This document shows, piece after piece, positions 34,961-47,653 of a stretch of 64,000 nt of DNA. The DNA is from Noviherbaspirillum sp. UKPF54 (lineage in GTDB: Bacteria > Pseudomonadota > Gammaproteobacteria > Burkholderiales > Burkholderiaceae_D): NCBI RefSeq assembly GCF_007874125.1, contig NZ_CP040128.1, positions 806,001 to 870,000 on the forward strand, read 5' to 3'. The notes under the pieces were generated by a model. It did no database searches and had not been told where the DNA came from. It worked only from the letters and a program-made list of their open reading frames with translations. How positions within the stretch are numbered: the first letter of the stretch is position 1; every line of letters begins with the position of its first letter. The translations under genes and the position numbers were made by a program.

Positions 34961-35661
34961 GGCAGATCTTTCGCTAAGGTGGAGGAATCAATGTCTTCAC
35001 TGCGCTCCATCGCGCCGGCGATGTAGATCAGCGCCAGCATGCCGAAGATGTAGGCTTGCACCAACGCTTCCACCAGGTGCAGCAGCAAGAGCGGAACGGG
35101 CACCAGGAAGCCGGCGATCAGCAGCATCAGCATGGCTGCCATTTCCAGGCTCATGATGTTGCCGAACAGGCGGATCGCCAGCGCCAGCGTGCGCGTGAAT
35201 TCGCTGATGACGTGAAACGGCAGCAGGATCGGGCTGGGCTCGATATAGTGGCGCAGGTAGGCGCGCCAGCCGATGCTTCTGATTCCGAACCAGTGGGTGG
35301 ACAGGAACACCAGCAGCGCCAGCGCGGCGGTGAGCGAAAGGTCGCGCGTCGGCGCGTGCAGCCCCGGCACGAGGCCGACCAAGTTCGCAACCAGGATGAA
35401 CAGCCAAAGCGTGGCGACGAAGGGCAGCACCGGCCGTACTGCAGCGCCCGGCACGACTTCGGCAATCGCCGCCTCGGCGGCGATGAGCGCGCCCTCCAGC
35501 GCCGCCTGCCAGCGCCCGGGCGAACTTTTCAGACGGCGCGAGGCGAGGAAGGCTGCCGGCGCGAGGCAGGCGATGATGCCCCAGGTCGTCGCCACGGTGT
35601 CGGTTACCGGCAACGGGCCGAGGTGGAACACGACGCTGCCCGCCAGCTCCGCTGAGTTCAC
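34957..35661 (-). CDS. atpB: Alternative F-type ATPase a subunit
   Basis: 234 residues with about six membrane helices. Start is GTG at 35661, overlapping the atpQ stop as GTGA. The essential arginine lies in [20 protein letters not shown], the helix that faces the c ring. [12 protein letters not shown] and [25 protein letters not shown] match the family. It forms the ion half-channels. The direct overlap with atpQ leaves no room for atpR, which N-ATPase operons normally carry at this point. Confidence 0.9.
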   Translation of the reverse strand: MNSAELAGSVVFHLGPLPVTDTVATTWGIIACLAPAAFLASRRLKSSPGRWQAALEGALIAAEAAIAEVVPGAAVRPVLPFVATLWLFILVANLVGLVPGLHAPTRDLSLTAALALLVFLSTHWFGIRSIGWRAYLRHYIEPSPILLPFHVISEFTRTLALAIRLFGNIMSLEMAAMLMLLIAGFLVPVPLLLLHLVEALVQAYIFGMLALIYIAGAMERSEDIDSSTLAKDLP

Positions 35662-35929
35662 AATTTATCCTTCACGAACCGATAGACGTTATAGCCGCCG
35701 ACGATCACGCCAAGCACGATCAGGCTGACCGTCCAGCGCACTGAATAGCCGGCGGCCAGCGAATCGAGCCAGCGGCCGAGATAGGCGCCGCCGACGATCG
35801 GCACCACAAAGAGTAAGCCCAGGGTGCCGCCGTAGAAAATGATGCCGATCAAAGTTGCCGGCCTGCGTTCGCGCTCATTCAGGTGTTGCACGTCGCGCCG
35901 CGTCTGGTCGATCAGTTTGTTGCGATCGT

Positions 35930-35933
<4 letters not shown>
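35658..35933 (-). CDS. atpQ: N-ATPase subunit AtpQ (AtpI-like)
   Basis: 91 residues with two membrane helices (about 33-53 and 63-85). The N-terminal charged segment (IDQTRRDVQHLNERER) and GGAYLGRWLDSL between the helices fit the AtpI-like F0F1 ATPase family (PF09527), which in N-ATPase operons is called AtpQ. A role in assembly or ion supply for the c ring is suggested for the family. The start at 35933 overlaps the atpC stop (ATGA). Confidence 0.82.
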
Positions 35934-37908
<1,975 letters not shown>

Positions 37909-37947
37909 TTACACTGTCCTGGCATTAACAGCAAGCCGCAGGCAAAG

Positions 37948-38370
37948 ATGAAAAAATCGACTTCATGTGGGACGCTCATCATCAACAGGCGCGGCGAAAT
38001 CCTGCTGTGCCATGTCACCGGCACCAATCACTGGGATATCCCGAAGGGCTTGCAGGATCCCGGCGAAACTACGTTGCAGGCGGCGATCCGGGAACTGCGC
38101 GAGGAAACCGGCATCGTGTTCGATGAAAGCCTGTTCGAGGAAATCGGCGACTTCGATTACCGGCCGGACAAGCGGCTGCACCTGTACAAGGTGCAGGCTC
38201 CGGACGGGTTCGACAGCCTTGGCCACCTGGAGTGCACCAGCCATTTCCCGCATCACTTGACCGGAGAGCCGACTCCCGAGGTGGACGGTTTCTGCTGGGC
38301 CACGCGCGACCAGATCAGGACCATGTGCTGGCCACGCATGGCGCAGCGCCTGCTTGCGCTGGAGTGGTAA
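37948..38370 (+). CDS. NUDIX hydrolase
   Basis: 140 residues. A complete Nudix box GX5EX7REUXEEXGU is visible (GLQDPGE ... RELREETGIV, about residues 35-57), after the typical CGTLIINRRGEILLCHV strand and HWDIPKG. NUDIX enzymes cleave nucleoside diphosphates linked to another group; the WDIPKG form occurs in (di)nucleoside polyphosphate hydrolases, but the substrate cannot be fixed. It is transcribed away from the ATPase operon and shares its upstream FNR-like site. Confidence 0.87.
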   Translation: MKKSTSCGTLIINRRGEILLCHVTGTNHWDIPKGLQDPGETTLQAAIRELREETGIVFDESLFEEIGDFDYRPDKRLHLYKVQAPDGFDSLGHLECTSHFPHHLTGEPTPEVDGFCWATRDQIRTMCWPRMAQRLLALEW

Positions 38371-38376
38371 GCCTGC

Positions 38377-38538
38377 TCAATGCCACAACAGGTCGAACAG
38401 CGCGTCGACCAAATACATCGAACCTGCTATCACGGCCGGCACGCCGATAACGAACATGGCCGTGTATATCAGGTCCTGTAGGCGCTCGCGCCTTGTCCGA
38501 AAATCCAATGGTGCGGCGCCAGTGAGATGCAGCCTCAT
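38377..38538 (-). CDS. Small single-pass membrane protein (53 aa)
   Basis: ATG at 38538 with GGGAG eight bases upstream, stop at 38377. The product has a basic N-terminal segment (LDFRTRRERLQDLIY) followed by one membrane helix (about 29-50: FVIGVPAVIAGSMYLVDALF). It converges with the NUDIX gene. No homologue is recognised. The ribosome binding site and clean membrane topology support it as a real small gene. Confidence 0.6.
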   Translation of the reverse strand: MRLHLTGAAPLDFRTRRERLQDLIYTAMFVIGVPAVIAGSMYLVDALFDLLWH

Positions 38539-38761
38539 GATCTTGCTCCCATAGAAAGATCTGCGATTTCAGTATAGAAAATTTGCCGAAAGGCTCAAGC
38601 GTGGCGCGAAGAAAATTTGATGCAGGGTAGGTTGAAAGCGCCATACCGGCAGTAGACGGTATTGAGCACGCTCAGATCGAAATTGGTGGCTTTACTTATG
38701 CTGAATCGGCACCCACACACAGGCTGTTACGGCCTGGTTTATTCACCACAAGGAGTCTGAT

Positions 38762-39208
38762 ATGGCGAACCTGACACGTTTTGACCCGTTCCGGGAAATG
38801 ATGCGGCTCGATCCTTTCCGCAACGCGGACGATTTCTTCAAGGAGTTTTCGATGCTGCCCTCGCTGCGCGGGTTCGAGCCGGAACCGCGCATCCGCATGG
38901 ATGTATCCGAGACCGAGCAGGCCTATACGGTCAAGGCTGACATTCCGGGCGTGAAGAAGGACGACATCAAAATTTCCATCGAGGGCAATACCGTTTCCAT
39001 CCGCGCCGAAACCAAGGAAGAGAAACAGGAAAAGATGGAAGGAAACATGATGCGCAGCGAACGCTATTTCGGCGAACAGTACCGCAGTTTCACGCTGCCG
39101 CAGGAAGTGGATGAAAGCAAGGCGGAGGCGAAATACCAGGATGGCGTGCTGAGCCTGACCCTGCCGAAGAAAGCCGGCGCGACCAGCAAGCAGATCACCA
39201 TCCAGTGA
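38762..39208 (+). CDS. Hsp20/alpha-crystallin family small heat-shock protein
   Basis: 148 residues. AAGGAG precedes the ATG. The alpha-crystallin domain spans about 38-140 (RIRMDVSETEQAYTVKADIPGVKKDDIKISIEGNTVSIRAE, ERYFGEQYRSFTLP, DGVLSLTLPKK) and the C-terminus carries the assembly motif ITI (KQITIQ). It holds unfolding proteins in solution as large oligomers. Located between the NUDIX gene and ppsA, a grouping also found in low-oxygen stress loci of Burkholderiales. Confidence 0.93.
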   Translation: MANLTRFDPFREMMRLDPFRNADDFFKEFSMLPSLRGFEPEPRIRMDVSETEQAYTVKADIPGVKKDDIKISIEGNTVSIRAETKEEKQEKMEGNMMRSERYFGEQYRSFTLPQEVDESKAEAKYQDGVLSLTLPKKAGATSKQITIQ

Positions 39209-39300
39209 GTCGGCGCCTGTCGCCAACACGGCCGATGCGCGCGGTTGCGCCATCGGCCTTTTGTCTATCAGGTGCGCCAAATACATGTTTGGGTGACAAA

Positions 39301-39314
39301 TCGATTGTGATCAA
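39301..39314. promoter_or_regulatory. FNR/ANR-like binding site upstream of ppsA
   Basis: TCGAT-TGTG-ATCAA matches TTGAT-N4-ATCAA at 9 of 10 fixed positions. Its centre lies about 51 bases upstream of the ppsA start codon. That distance would place the site very near the start of transcription unless the mRNA leader is short, so it may act as repressor or activator. Confidence 0.5.
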
Positions 39315-39358
39315 ATGAATGAAGGCGGGTGATTGAGCAACCGGACAGGGAGTCGCAC

Positions 39359-41794
<2,436 letters not shown>

Positions 41795-41795
41795 C

Positions 41796-42248
41796 TCAGT
41801 AAATCCAGGGGATCAGTTTCCTGACACGCTGTCGGTAGGATACATACTCCGGATAGCGTTCCTGCAGCCAGGTTTCTTCGCGCCTGGCTTTCAGATCGAA
41901 GAAGACCAGGAGCGCGCCGGCCAGTGCCAGCCGCAATGGACTCCAGGTCGCGAGTCCGAGGCCGATGCAGATCGCCAGGACGGCGAAATAGATCGGGTGC
42001 CGCACGAAGCGGTACGCGCCGCCGGTAACCAGCTTGCCTTGCGGTAGCGGGCGCGGAAATGGCGTCAACGACCGGCCCAGGTTGATTGCGCTCCATGCCA
42101 GCAGCAATATGCCGGAGATGGCAAGCGCCGCGCCGATCAAGCGAAACAGAGCCGGATGCGGCCACTCCGGTCCAACGCGCGGCACGAACACAAACAGAAG
42201 CAGCAGTATCGCCTGCACCAGCACCCAAGATTCTCCACGACGCCCCAT
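41796..42248 (-). CDS. Membrane methyltransferase, isoprenylcysteine/phospholipid methyltransferase-like
   Basis: 150 residues, about four membrane helices. The C-terminal SAM-binding signature GAYRFVRHPIYFAV and the ARREETWLQERYPEYVSYRQRVRKLIP ending are typical of the ICMT/PEMT-like family. The substrate in bacteria is generally unknown. It lies 59 bases downstream of the ETHE1-like gene on the same strand and is probably co-transcribed with it. Confidence 0.82.
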   Translation of the reverse strand: MGRRGESWVLVQAILLLLFVFVPRVGPEWPHPALFRLIGAALAISGILLLAWSAINLGRSLTPFPRPLPQGKLVTGGAYRFVRHPIYFAVLAICIGLGLATWSPLRLALAGALLVFFDLKARREETWLQERYPEYVSYRQRVRKLIPWIY

Positions 42249-42307
42249 CGTTGCTCCTTTACGCTACGAGAATGCGCATTGTTCCATAAGCCAGCCCATG
42301 ACACTCT

Positions 42308-43057
42308 CTAGCCCTGAGGACTTTCCGTCATGTGGTGGCAATACTTCTGTAAATTGTCCGGCACGTCTGCCGGGCAGACGCCGCACTGGCGATTGCCGGG
42401 TACCGCATAGTCGATGAACTTCGGATAGGGCAGATTGAGGTTCTCCATAATTTGTCGGAATTCTTCCAGGCTGCGTTCGCCGCCGAGCCGCGGATTGCGC
42501 TTCTTTTCCTGAGCGATCGAGGAAACCCGCCGCTGCTGGTAGTCGTGCGCCGGATACACCAGGGTGTCGTCCGGCAACGTAAACAGCTTGGTTGTGACGC
42601 TGTGATACAGCGCATCCGCATTGCCGTTCTGGAAGTCCGTGCGGCCGCACCCGTCGATCAGGAGCGCATCGCCGGTGAATACGCGGTCGTTCCAGACATA
42701 TGCGAAATGCCCGTCGGTATGGCCCGGCGTGTGCAGCGGTTGCAGTGTGACGCTGCCGAGCGCGAAGGGCGTGCCTTCCTCGATGCCGACATCGAGGCAG
42801 GGCAAGCCGTCGTGGGCTGGGGCGGCGATGCGGCTTCCGACCCGCTTCTTCAGGTCGAGCGCGGCGGTGATGTGATCGGCGTGGATGTGCGTGTCGAGTG
42901 TGTACGCGAGGCGCAGGCCCAGACCGGCTATCTCGCCCAGGTCGCGCTCGATGGTGACGATCACCGGATCGATCACCAGCGCCAACCCGGTTTCCTCGCA
43001 CCCAATCAGGTACGTGTAGGTGCTCGACAAAGGTTCGAACAACTGACGGAAGATCAT
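42308..43057 (-). CDS. ETHE1-like persulfide dioxygenase (metallo-beta-lactamase fold)
   Basis: 249 residues. AAGGAG precedes the ATG. Metal-binding motifs: DTHIHADH (about 55-62), HTPGHTDGH (about 109-117), FTGDALLIDGCGRTDFQNG and YPAHDY. The TDFQNG and CGR features match ETHE1/Sdo persulfide dioxygenases, which oxidise glutathione persulfide to sulfite using one ferrous iron. The C-terminal ~25 residues add an NRQCGVCPADVPDNLQKYC segment with three cysteines, unlike the shortest ETHE1 proteins. No rhodanese is fused or adjacent. Confidence 0.86.
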   Translation of the reverse strand: MIFRQLFEPLSSTYTYLIGCEETGLALVIDPVIVTIERDLGEIAGLGLRLAYTLDTHIHADHITAALDLKKRVGSRIAAPAHDGLPCLDVGIEEGTPFALGSVTLQPLHTPGHTDGHFAYVWNDRVFTGDALLIDGCGRTDFQNGNADALYHSVTTKLFTLPDDTLVYPAHDYQQRRVSSIAQEKKRNPRLGGERSLEEFRQIMENLNLPYPKFIDYAVPGNRQCGVCPADVPDNLQKYCHHMTESPQG

Positions 43058-43414
43058 GATCGCGTCTCCTTGCAGGGCCGGAAAAACTTGTCGATGGATA
43101 TTTTTTTATATGTCGCGCCTGCCAGCGTTTCCAACGTATGCATAAAGTCCAGCTGGCCGGCGTCGGTATTGATCCTCTTCCTCGCTCAGTTCATAGACGC
43201 GCAGCACGGCACATCGTTCTGACCACTCCGATACCGCGGCCGACTACGTGACACGCGTTGCCGGATTTTGCTTCGTTCGGCTGATCTAGCGCAAAGATCT
43301 TCAGTATCCGCAGGCGCATCGTGTTGGCAAACACAAGCAGGTCGCGGCGAGCATGAATGCGTTCTGCGGCCCGAGGCGCATGGCACTGTGCTGAATTCCA
43401 CTTCGGAGGTAGTC
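43058..43414. other. Intergenic region between divergent ETHE1-like and fadD-like genes
   Basis: 357 bases with no supported gene. GGAGGT at 43405-43410 is the ribosome binding site for the acyl-CoA ligase. A weak FNR-like sequence (CTGAT-CTAG-CGCAA, 7 of 10) occurs near 43280. Promoters for both directions are expected. Confidence 0.35.
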
Positions 43415-45160
43415 ATGGAAAAGAGATGGCTGAAGAGTTATCCGCCTGGCGTACCGGCGGAAATTCATGTCGATGAAAACGAATCGCTGGTCAGTCTGCT
43501 CGAAGCGTCGTGCGCCCGCTTCGCGGAGCGGCCGGCGTTCAGCAACTTCGGCGCGTCGATCACGTATGACGAGCTCGAACGGATGTCGCGCGCATTCGGC
43601 GCCTATCTGCAGAACGCTCTCGGGCTTGGAAAGGGTGATCGTGTCGCCGTCATGATGCCCAATCTGCTGCAGCAGCCGGTTGCTGTGTTCGGCGCATTGC
43701 GCGCAGGCTGCACCGTCGTCAACACCAATCCGCTCTACACCGTGCGAGAACTGCAGCATCAGCTGGCCGACTCGGGCGCGACTGCCATCGTCGTGCTGGA
43801 TCACTTTGCGCATACCCTGCAGGAAGCCTTGCCGCATACGCAGGTGCGGCATGTGATCGTCAGCCGTATCGGCGACCTGTTGCATTTTCCCAAGGCGCAG
43901 GTCGCCAATTTCGTCGTCAAGCACTTGAAGCACATGGTCCCCGACTGGCATATCGATGGCGCGCTGACCTTGCCTGGCCTGCTGCACGACGGATCGTCAA
44001 TGTCCTTGCGCGACGGTGCGCCGCGCGGCGGCGACATGGCGTTTCTCCAGTACACGGGCGGCACGACCGGCACGCCGAAGGGCGCCATCCTCACGCATCG
44101 TAACCTGGTGGCCAACATTCGCCAGACCACCGCATGGGTGAAGGGGGCGCTGGAAGAGGGCAATGAGGTGGCCGTCATTCCGCTGCCGCTGTACCACGTA
44201 TTTGCGCTCACGGCCATGCTGTCGTTTTTCGCGCTCGGCGCCAACAACGTGCTGATCACCAATCCGCGCGACATTCCGGCCTTCCTGAAGGAGCTCAAGC
44301 ACACGAAGTTCAGCGCCATGATCGGCGTGAACACCCTGTTCAATGCCTTGCTTAACGCGCCCGGCATCGAGCAGATCGACACCACCGCTGCAAAGTTGTT
44401 CGTCGCCGGCGGCATGGCGGTGCAGCGCGGCGTGGCGGAGCGCTGGCAACGCCTGTTCGGCATGCCGATCGTGGAAGGCTACGGCCTGACCGAAACATCG
44501 CCCATCGTGTGCGCCAACCGCACGGACATCAATACCTATAGCGGCAGCATCGGCCTGCCGATTCCCTCCACCGAGGTTGGCATCTTCGATGAGCAGGACA
44601 ATTTGCTGCCGGCCGGCGCGACCGGCGAAATCTGCGTGCGCGGACCTCAGGTGATGCAAGGCTACTGGAATCGGCCGGAGGAAACCGCGCACGTGTTCAC
44701 GGCGGACGGCTGGCTGCGCACCGGAGACATCGGCTGCGTGGACGAGCAAGGCTATGTCCGGCTGATGGATCGCAAGAAGGATGTGATCGTGGTTTCCGGA
44801 TTCAAGGTCTTTCCGAATGAAGTCGAAGATGTGGTCGCAATGCACCCCGGTGTGCTCGAAGTCGCCGCGATCGCCACGGTCGACGAGCATTCCGATGAAG
44901 TGGTCAAGGTGGTCGTGGTCAGAAAGGACCCGCAACTTTCCGCCGACACGCTCATCGAACATTGCAGGAAAAACCTCACCGCATACAAGGTGCCGAAGTA
45001 CGTGGTATTCCGCGAGGCCCCAATGCCCAAATCGAATATCGGAAAGATCCTGCGGCGCCTCGTCAAGGAAGAAGAGATGCGGGCCGGACGGAGCGATGCC
45101 GCCGCTGCCGATGACGGACATCGGGAGGGCGGCATGGAAGGACAGATTTTATCCACATGA
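43415..45160 (+). CDS. fadD: Long-chain acyl-CoA synthetase (AMP-forming)
   Basis: 581 residues. The ATG at 43415 has GGAGGT four bases upstream; longer in-frame starts lack a site. The adenylation motifs are intact: QYTGGTTGTPKGAILTHRN, VEGYGLTETSPIVC, DGWLRTGDIGCVDEQGYV, DRKKDVIVVSGFKVFPNEVE and the catalytic lysine region PKSNIGKILRR. The sequence is FadD-like along its whole length. It activates fatty acids for beta-oxidation or polymer synthesis. Eighteen bases separate it from the phasin gene, so the pair is probably an operon linking acyl-CoA to PHA granules. Confidence 0.92.
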   Translation: MEKRWLKSYPPGVPAEIHVDENESLVSLLEASCARFAERPAFSNFGASITYDELERMSRAFGAYLQNALGLGKGDRVAVMMPNLLQQPVAVFGALRAGCTVVNTNPLYTVRELQHQLADSGATAIVVLDHFAHTLQEALPHTQVRHVIVSRIGDLLHFPKAQVANFVVKHLKHMVPDWHIDGALTLPGLLHDGSSMSLRDGAPRGGDMAFLQYTGGTTGTPKGAILTHRNLVANIRQTTAWVKGALEEGNEVAVIPLPLYHVFALTAMLSFFALGANNVLITNPRDIPAFLKELKHTKFSAMIGVNTLFNALLNAPGIEQIDTTAAKLFVAGGMAVQRGVAERWQRLFGMPIVEGYGLTETSPIVCANRTDINTYSGSIGLPIPSTEVGIFDEQDNLLPAGATGEICVRGPQVMQGYWNRPEETAHVFTADGWLRTGDIGCVDEQGYVRLMDRKKDVIVVSGFKVFPNEVEDVVAMHPGVLEVAAIATVDEHSDEVVKVVVVRKDPQLSADTLIEHCRKNLTAYKVPKYVVFREAPMPKSNIGKILRRLVKEEEMRAGRSDAAAADDGHREGGMEGQILST

Positions 45161-45178
45161 CCAATGAAGGGGGAAAAA

Positions 45179-45730
45179 ATGGCGCGCAAATTGAACATGC
45201 AGGCGCACGCAGACGATAGCCGGATGGTGGACGCGGTGCGCAATTCGGTGGAACAGATTTGGCAAGCAGGCCTGGGCGCCTTCGCCAAGGCGCAGCAGGA
45301 AGGCGAAGAAATGTTTTCCAAGCTGGTCCAGGAAGGCATGGCGGTGCAGAAGCGGACACAGAATCTGGCCGGCGAACAGCTGGCGGACTTGTCCGAAACC
45401 GTGGCCGGGATGGCGGAAAGCTTGGGCCGGCGGGCGTCCGGTTCGCTGGAAAAGCTGGAAAGCGTGTTCGAGGACCGCATGGCTCAGGCCATGCGCAGCT
45501 TGGGCGTGCCGACCCATAACGACATCGAGGCGCTTGGCCAGCGCATCGGCGAACTGCATGAAATGATCAACAAGCTGATCGCACAGAAGCATGGCGATAG
45601 GCCCGCTGCCAGAAAGGCCGTGAAACCAGCGAAGCAAGCGGCAAAAAGCGCGGTGAAAAAAACTGCGCCGAAAAAGAAGACGCGTGCTGCAGCACGCAAG
45701 AGCCCGGCTTCGACGGCAACCCGAGCCTGA
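45179..45730 (+). CDS. Phasin / PHA granule-associated protein (PhaF/PhaI-like)
   Basis: 183 residues. The ATG at 45179 with GAAGGGGG upstream is preferred to the ATG at 45164. The N-terminal ~125 residues form an amphipathic phasin domain (VRNSVEQIWQAGLGAFAKAQQEGEEMFSKLVQEG, a long helix with coiled-coil heptads, LGVPTHNDIEALGQRIGELHEMINKL). The tail (about 135-183) is Lys/Ala/Pro-rich and histone-like (KPAKQAAKSAVKKTAPKKK), as in PhaF, which binds nucleoid DNA and distributes granules. Located directly after the fadD-like gene. Confidence 0.86.
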   Translation: MARKLNMQAHADDSRMVDAVRNSVEQIWQAGLGAFAKAQQEGEEMFSKLVQEGMAVQKRTQNLAGEQLADLSETVAGMAESLGRRASGSLEKLESVFEDRMAQAMRSLGVPTHNDIEALGQRIGELHEMINKLIAQKHGDRPAARKAVKPAKQAAKSAVKKTAPKKKTRAAARKSPASTATRA

Positions 45731-45775
45731 AATGCCGCAGTCGGCAAGGCAAACTTGCCGACTTAAAATCCGGGC

Positions 45776-46255
45776 TCAGCAGCCGCTACGGAACCCGTTG
45801 CCTGGCACGTCACGGAAGTAAAGCTTCGTATTGTCGTGCACGTCGCGGCTCGCCAGCAGCTCGTCCACGCTCCACCATTTGATCCGGGCGTGCTGGTCGT
45901 CCTGCCGGAAGACGATATCGCCGTCGACCTCGAACTGGTAGGCGCAGACGACATAGTGCGTGCCGATCCCCGCAACTCCGAAATAGTTGTCGTCATAAAT
46001 GTGGTCGAATACGCCGAGCAGTTTTCCCGGTCCGGCCGCAATTCCCAATTCGGCTTGGGCAATGCGCTGCAAGGCATCCTGCGTGCGCTCGTTCTTGCGA
46101 ATGCGCCCGCCTGGCACGAACCAGTAATGCTGCGCGGGCCGATTGCACCGGTAGCCGAGCAAGACCTGCTGCGCTGCATTGCGGATGACCAGGTCGATCG
46201 AAACAAATGGCGTTGCCTCGATCACGCGAAGAAAAGTATCTTTGTCAACGTGCAT
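45776..46255 (-). CDS. GDP-mannose mannosyl hydrolase-like NUDIX protein
   Basis: 159 residues. Start at 46255 (MHVDKDTFLRVIEATPFVSIDLVI). The opening, the NRPAQHYWFVPGGRIRKNERTQDALQRIAQAELG core and the GTHYVVCAYQFEV region match GDP-mannose mannosyl hydrolases (Gmm/NudD). These have a degenerate Nudix box lacking the last catalytic glutamate, as seen here. The likely reaction is release of GDP from GDP-sugars. No sugar-nucleotide genes are adjacent. Confidence 0.8.
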   Translation of the reverse strand: MHVDKDTFLRVIEATPFVSIDLVIRNAAQQVLLGYRCNRPAQHYWFVPGGRIRKNERTQDALQRIAQAELGIAAGPGKLLGVFDHIYDDNYFGVAGIGTHYVVCAYQFEVDGDIVFRQDDQHARIKWWSVDELLASRDVHDNTKLYFRDVPGNGFRSGC

Positions 46256-46355
46256 GGGTAAGTTGGGAGTGCATCCTTGCCGGCCGTACCGGCGCTTTAC
46301 CGGTGACTTGGCCGTCTTTAAGTCTGATTTAAGTTTTGGGTGACACAATGCTTTC

Positions 46356-46436
46356 GAGACAGTTTCTGTCTCTCTCTCCTGTCTCCTCCACCCTCCAGTG
46401 GATTTGCCCGCGGCCATCAGGTTCGCGGGCTTTTTT
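46356..46436 (+). ncRNA. Candidate small RNA A with anti-Shine-Dalgarno motif
   Basis: On the plus strand, in a gap where both flanking genes (NUDIX, cupin) are on the minus strand. An extended -10-like TGA-CACAAT (46341-46349) sits seven bases before a perfect 7-bp hairpin (GAGACAG/CTGTCTC, 46356-46372). A C/U-rich single-stranded stretch follows with CTGTCTCCTCCA, then a terminator (GCCCGCG/CGCGGGC, 46406-46430) and T6. CUCCUCC can pair with ribosome binding sites. The same plan recurs at 51969-52034. The -35 element is not convincing. No ORF is present. Confidence 0.55.
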
Positions 46437-46457
46437 CCTTAAGGGCGAGGATAGATC

Positions 46458-46862
46458 CTACGACTTCACGGAATAAGGTACCACGCGTTCCTGCTCGTTC
46501 GGGTCGTTGCGTGCCACGATCGCGCGCGCCGGTTCGGTGTCGCTCAGGTTGATCGCTTCGTGGGGCATGCCGGGCGGGATGAACAGGAAATCACCCGCCT
46601 CGCTGACCACCGACTGGGACAGATTCTCGCCATAACGCGTCTGCACGCGCCCCTGCAGCACGTAAATCGCTGTTTCATATCCTTCGTGCAGGTGTGGCGC
46701 GGCCCGTGCTCCCGGAGGGATGACAACGATATGCATCGACAGCCCGGTCGCGCCCGCCGTCTGGCCCGATACGCCGACAAAGTAGGGCAGGCGCTGGCGC
46801 GTCATGGTTTCCTGCTGTGGTCGCAAGGCGACCACGCCTTGCGCGGATTTCGTTTCCGTCAT
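46458..46862 (-). CDS. Cupin-domain protein
   Basis: 134 residues. Start at 46862 (MTETKSAQGVVAL). A single cupin barrel carries both metal-site motifs: PHLHEGYETAIYVLQGRVQTRYG (motif 1 with two histidines and Glu) and DFLFIPPGMPHEAIN (motif 2 with His). The MHIVVIPPGARAAPHLHEG form is frequent in small uncharacterised cupins. The substrate is unknown. It stands alone between the candidate sRNA and a divergent mini-prepilin-like ORF. Confidence 0.84.
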   Translation of the reverse strand: MTETKSAQGVVALRPQQETMTRQRLPYFVGVSGQTAGATGLSMHIVVIPPGARAAPHLHEGYETAIYVLQGRVQTRYGENLSQSVVSEAGDFLFIPPGMPHEAINLSDTEPARAIVARNDPNEQERVVPYSVKS

Positions 46863-47007
46863 TGCGGCTCTCCGGTGATTGGATCCAGCTTGTCCCTTCC
46901 GCCGCTGAAAGTCCTGATTTTCTTCAACCGTCGCGCCTGCGGAATGGACAAGCCGTCGGACGCCGGCTCCGCTACCATGGCACTGGATTGTACAGAGGGA
47001 GTGTCGG

Positions 47008-47169
47008 ATGAAACGCAGCGGCGGCTTCACGATTATCCAGGTCATGGTGATTCTTTTGGTGGTGGGCATCGCGATCTGGGCACTGACCGAAGCCATCATC
47101 GAACGGCGCTGCGCAGACGATCCGGCGGCGGCCTTATGCGCGAACAAAAGCAAGGCGCCCGGCCGCTAG
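47008..47169 (+). CDS. Mini prepilin-like membrane peptide (53 aa)
   Basis: ATG at 47008 with AGAGGGA seven bases upstream, stop TAG at 47167. The product starts KRSGG-FTIIQVMVILLVVGI, which copies a type IV prepilin leader and N-terminal helix: basic residues, Gly-Gly before Phe, hydrophobic helix. The glutamate at mature position 5, needed for pilin assembly and methylation, is glutamine. After the helix only ~28 residues follow, with two cysteines (RRCADD, ALCANK) that might pair. It may be processed by PilD but is too short for a normal pilin. Function unknown. Confidence 0.65.
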   Translation: MKRSGGFTIIQVMVILLVVGIAIWALTEAIIERRCADDPAAALCANKSKAPGR

Positions 47170-47189
47170 GCACGCGGGCATCGGCCAGC

Positions 47190-47651
47190 CTATCTTCCGG
47201 TCGAATCGATCGAAATCCCCCAGATGCCGATTCCCCTGGCACGCGCGATCTTTTCCAGCGCCGCATACTGGAAGGGCGCGTCCGGCAAGGCGATCGCCCA
47301 CCCTTTTTGCAACATCCATTCGCTCAGGTCCTGGCCGTTTCCGCGGCAGCTGGCGCTGATGCTGCCGTCCGGGTTGGCGGTTCTTTCGGTGCAATGCACG
47401 AAATCGCCGGAAATCTGGAATTCGAGCGCCAGCGAGGCCCGTGTCCCGCATGGCATCGGCCGAATGAAGGAATAGCAGGTCGATTCGGTCGGCGGGATAT
47501 AAATGCCGTACAAGTGCACGACGTTGCCGGCGACCGTCAGCGAGCCGTCTGGCTGCACGAATGCGAAGCTCGATATTTCCGCCGCCGCCCGCTGCATGGC
47601 GAATGCCCCTAGCCAAGCGGCCAGCAGCGCGCCGCGCGGATGCCTGCCCAC
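47190..47651 (-). CDS. Exported thermonuclease (SNase)-like protein
   Basis: 153 residues with a signal peptide ending near QRAAAE. The mature part follows the staphylococcal-nuclease-like pattern (GNVVHLYGIYIPP, CGTRASLALEF, ASCRGNGQDLSEWMLQKGWAIAL, YAALEKIARARGIGIWG). The catalytic Arg/Glu residues are not clearly kept in the usual spacing, so nuclease activity is uncertain. It starts two bases after the small gene at 47654-47860 and is probably co-transcribed with it. Confidence 0.75.
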   Translation of the reverse strand: MGRHPRGALLAAWLGAFAMQRAAAEISSFAFVQPDGSLTVAGNVVHLYGIYIPPTESTCYSFIRPMPCGTRASLALEFQISGDFVHCTERTANPDGSISASCRGNGQDLSEWMLQKGWAIALPDAPFQYAALEKIARARGIGIWGISIDSTGR

Positions 47652-47653
47652 GA

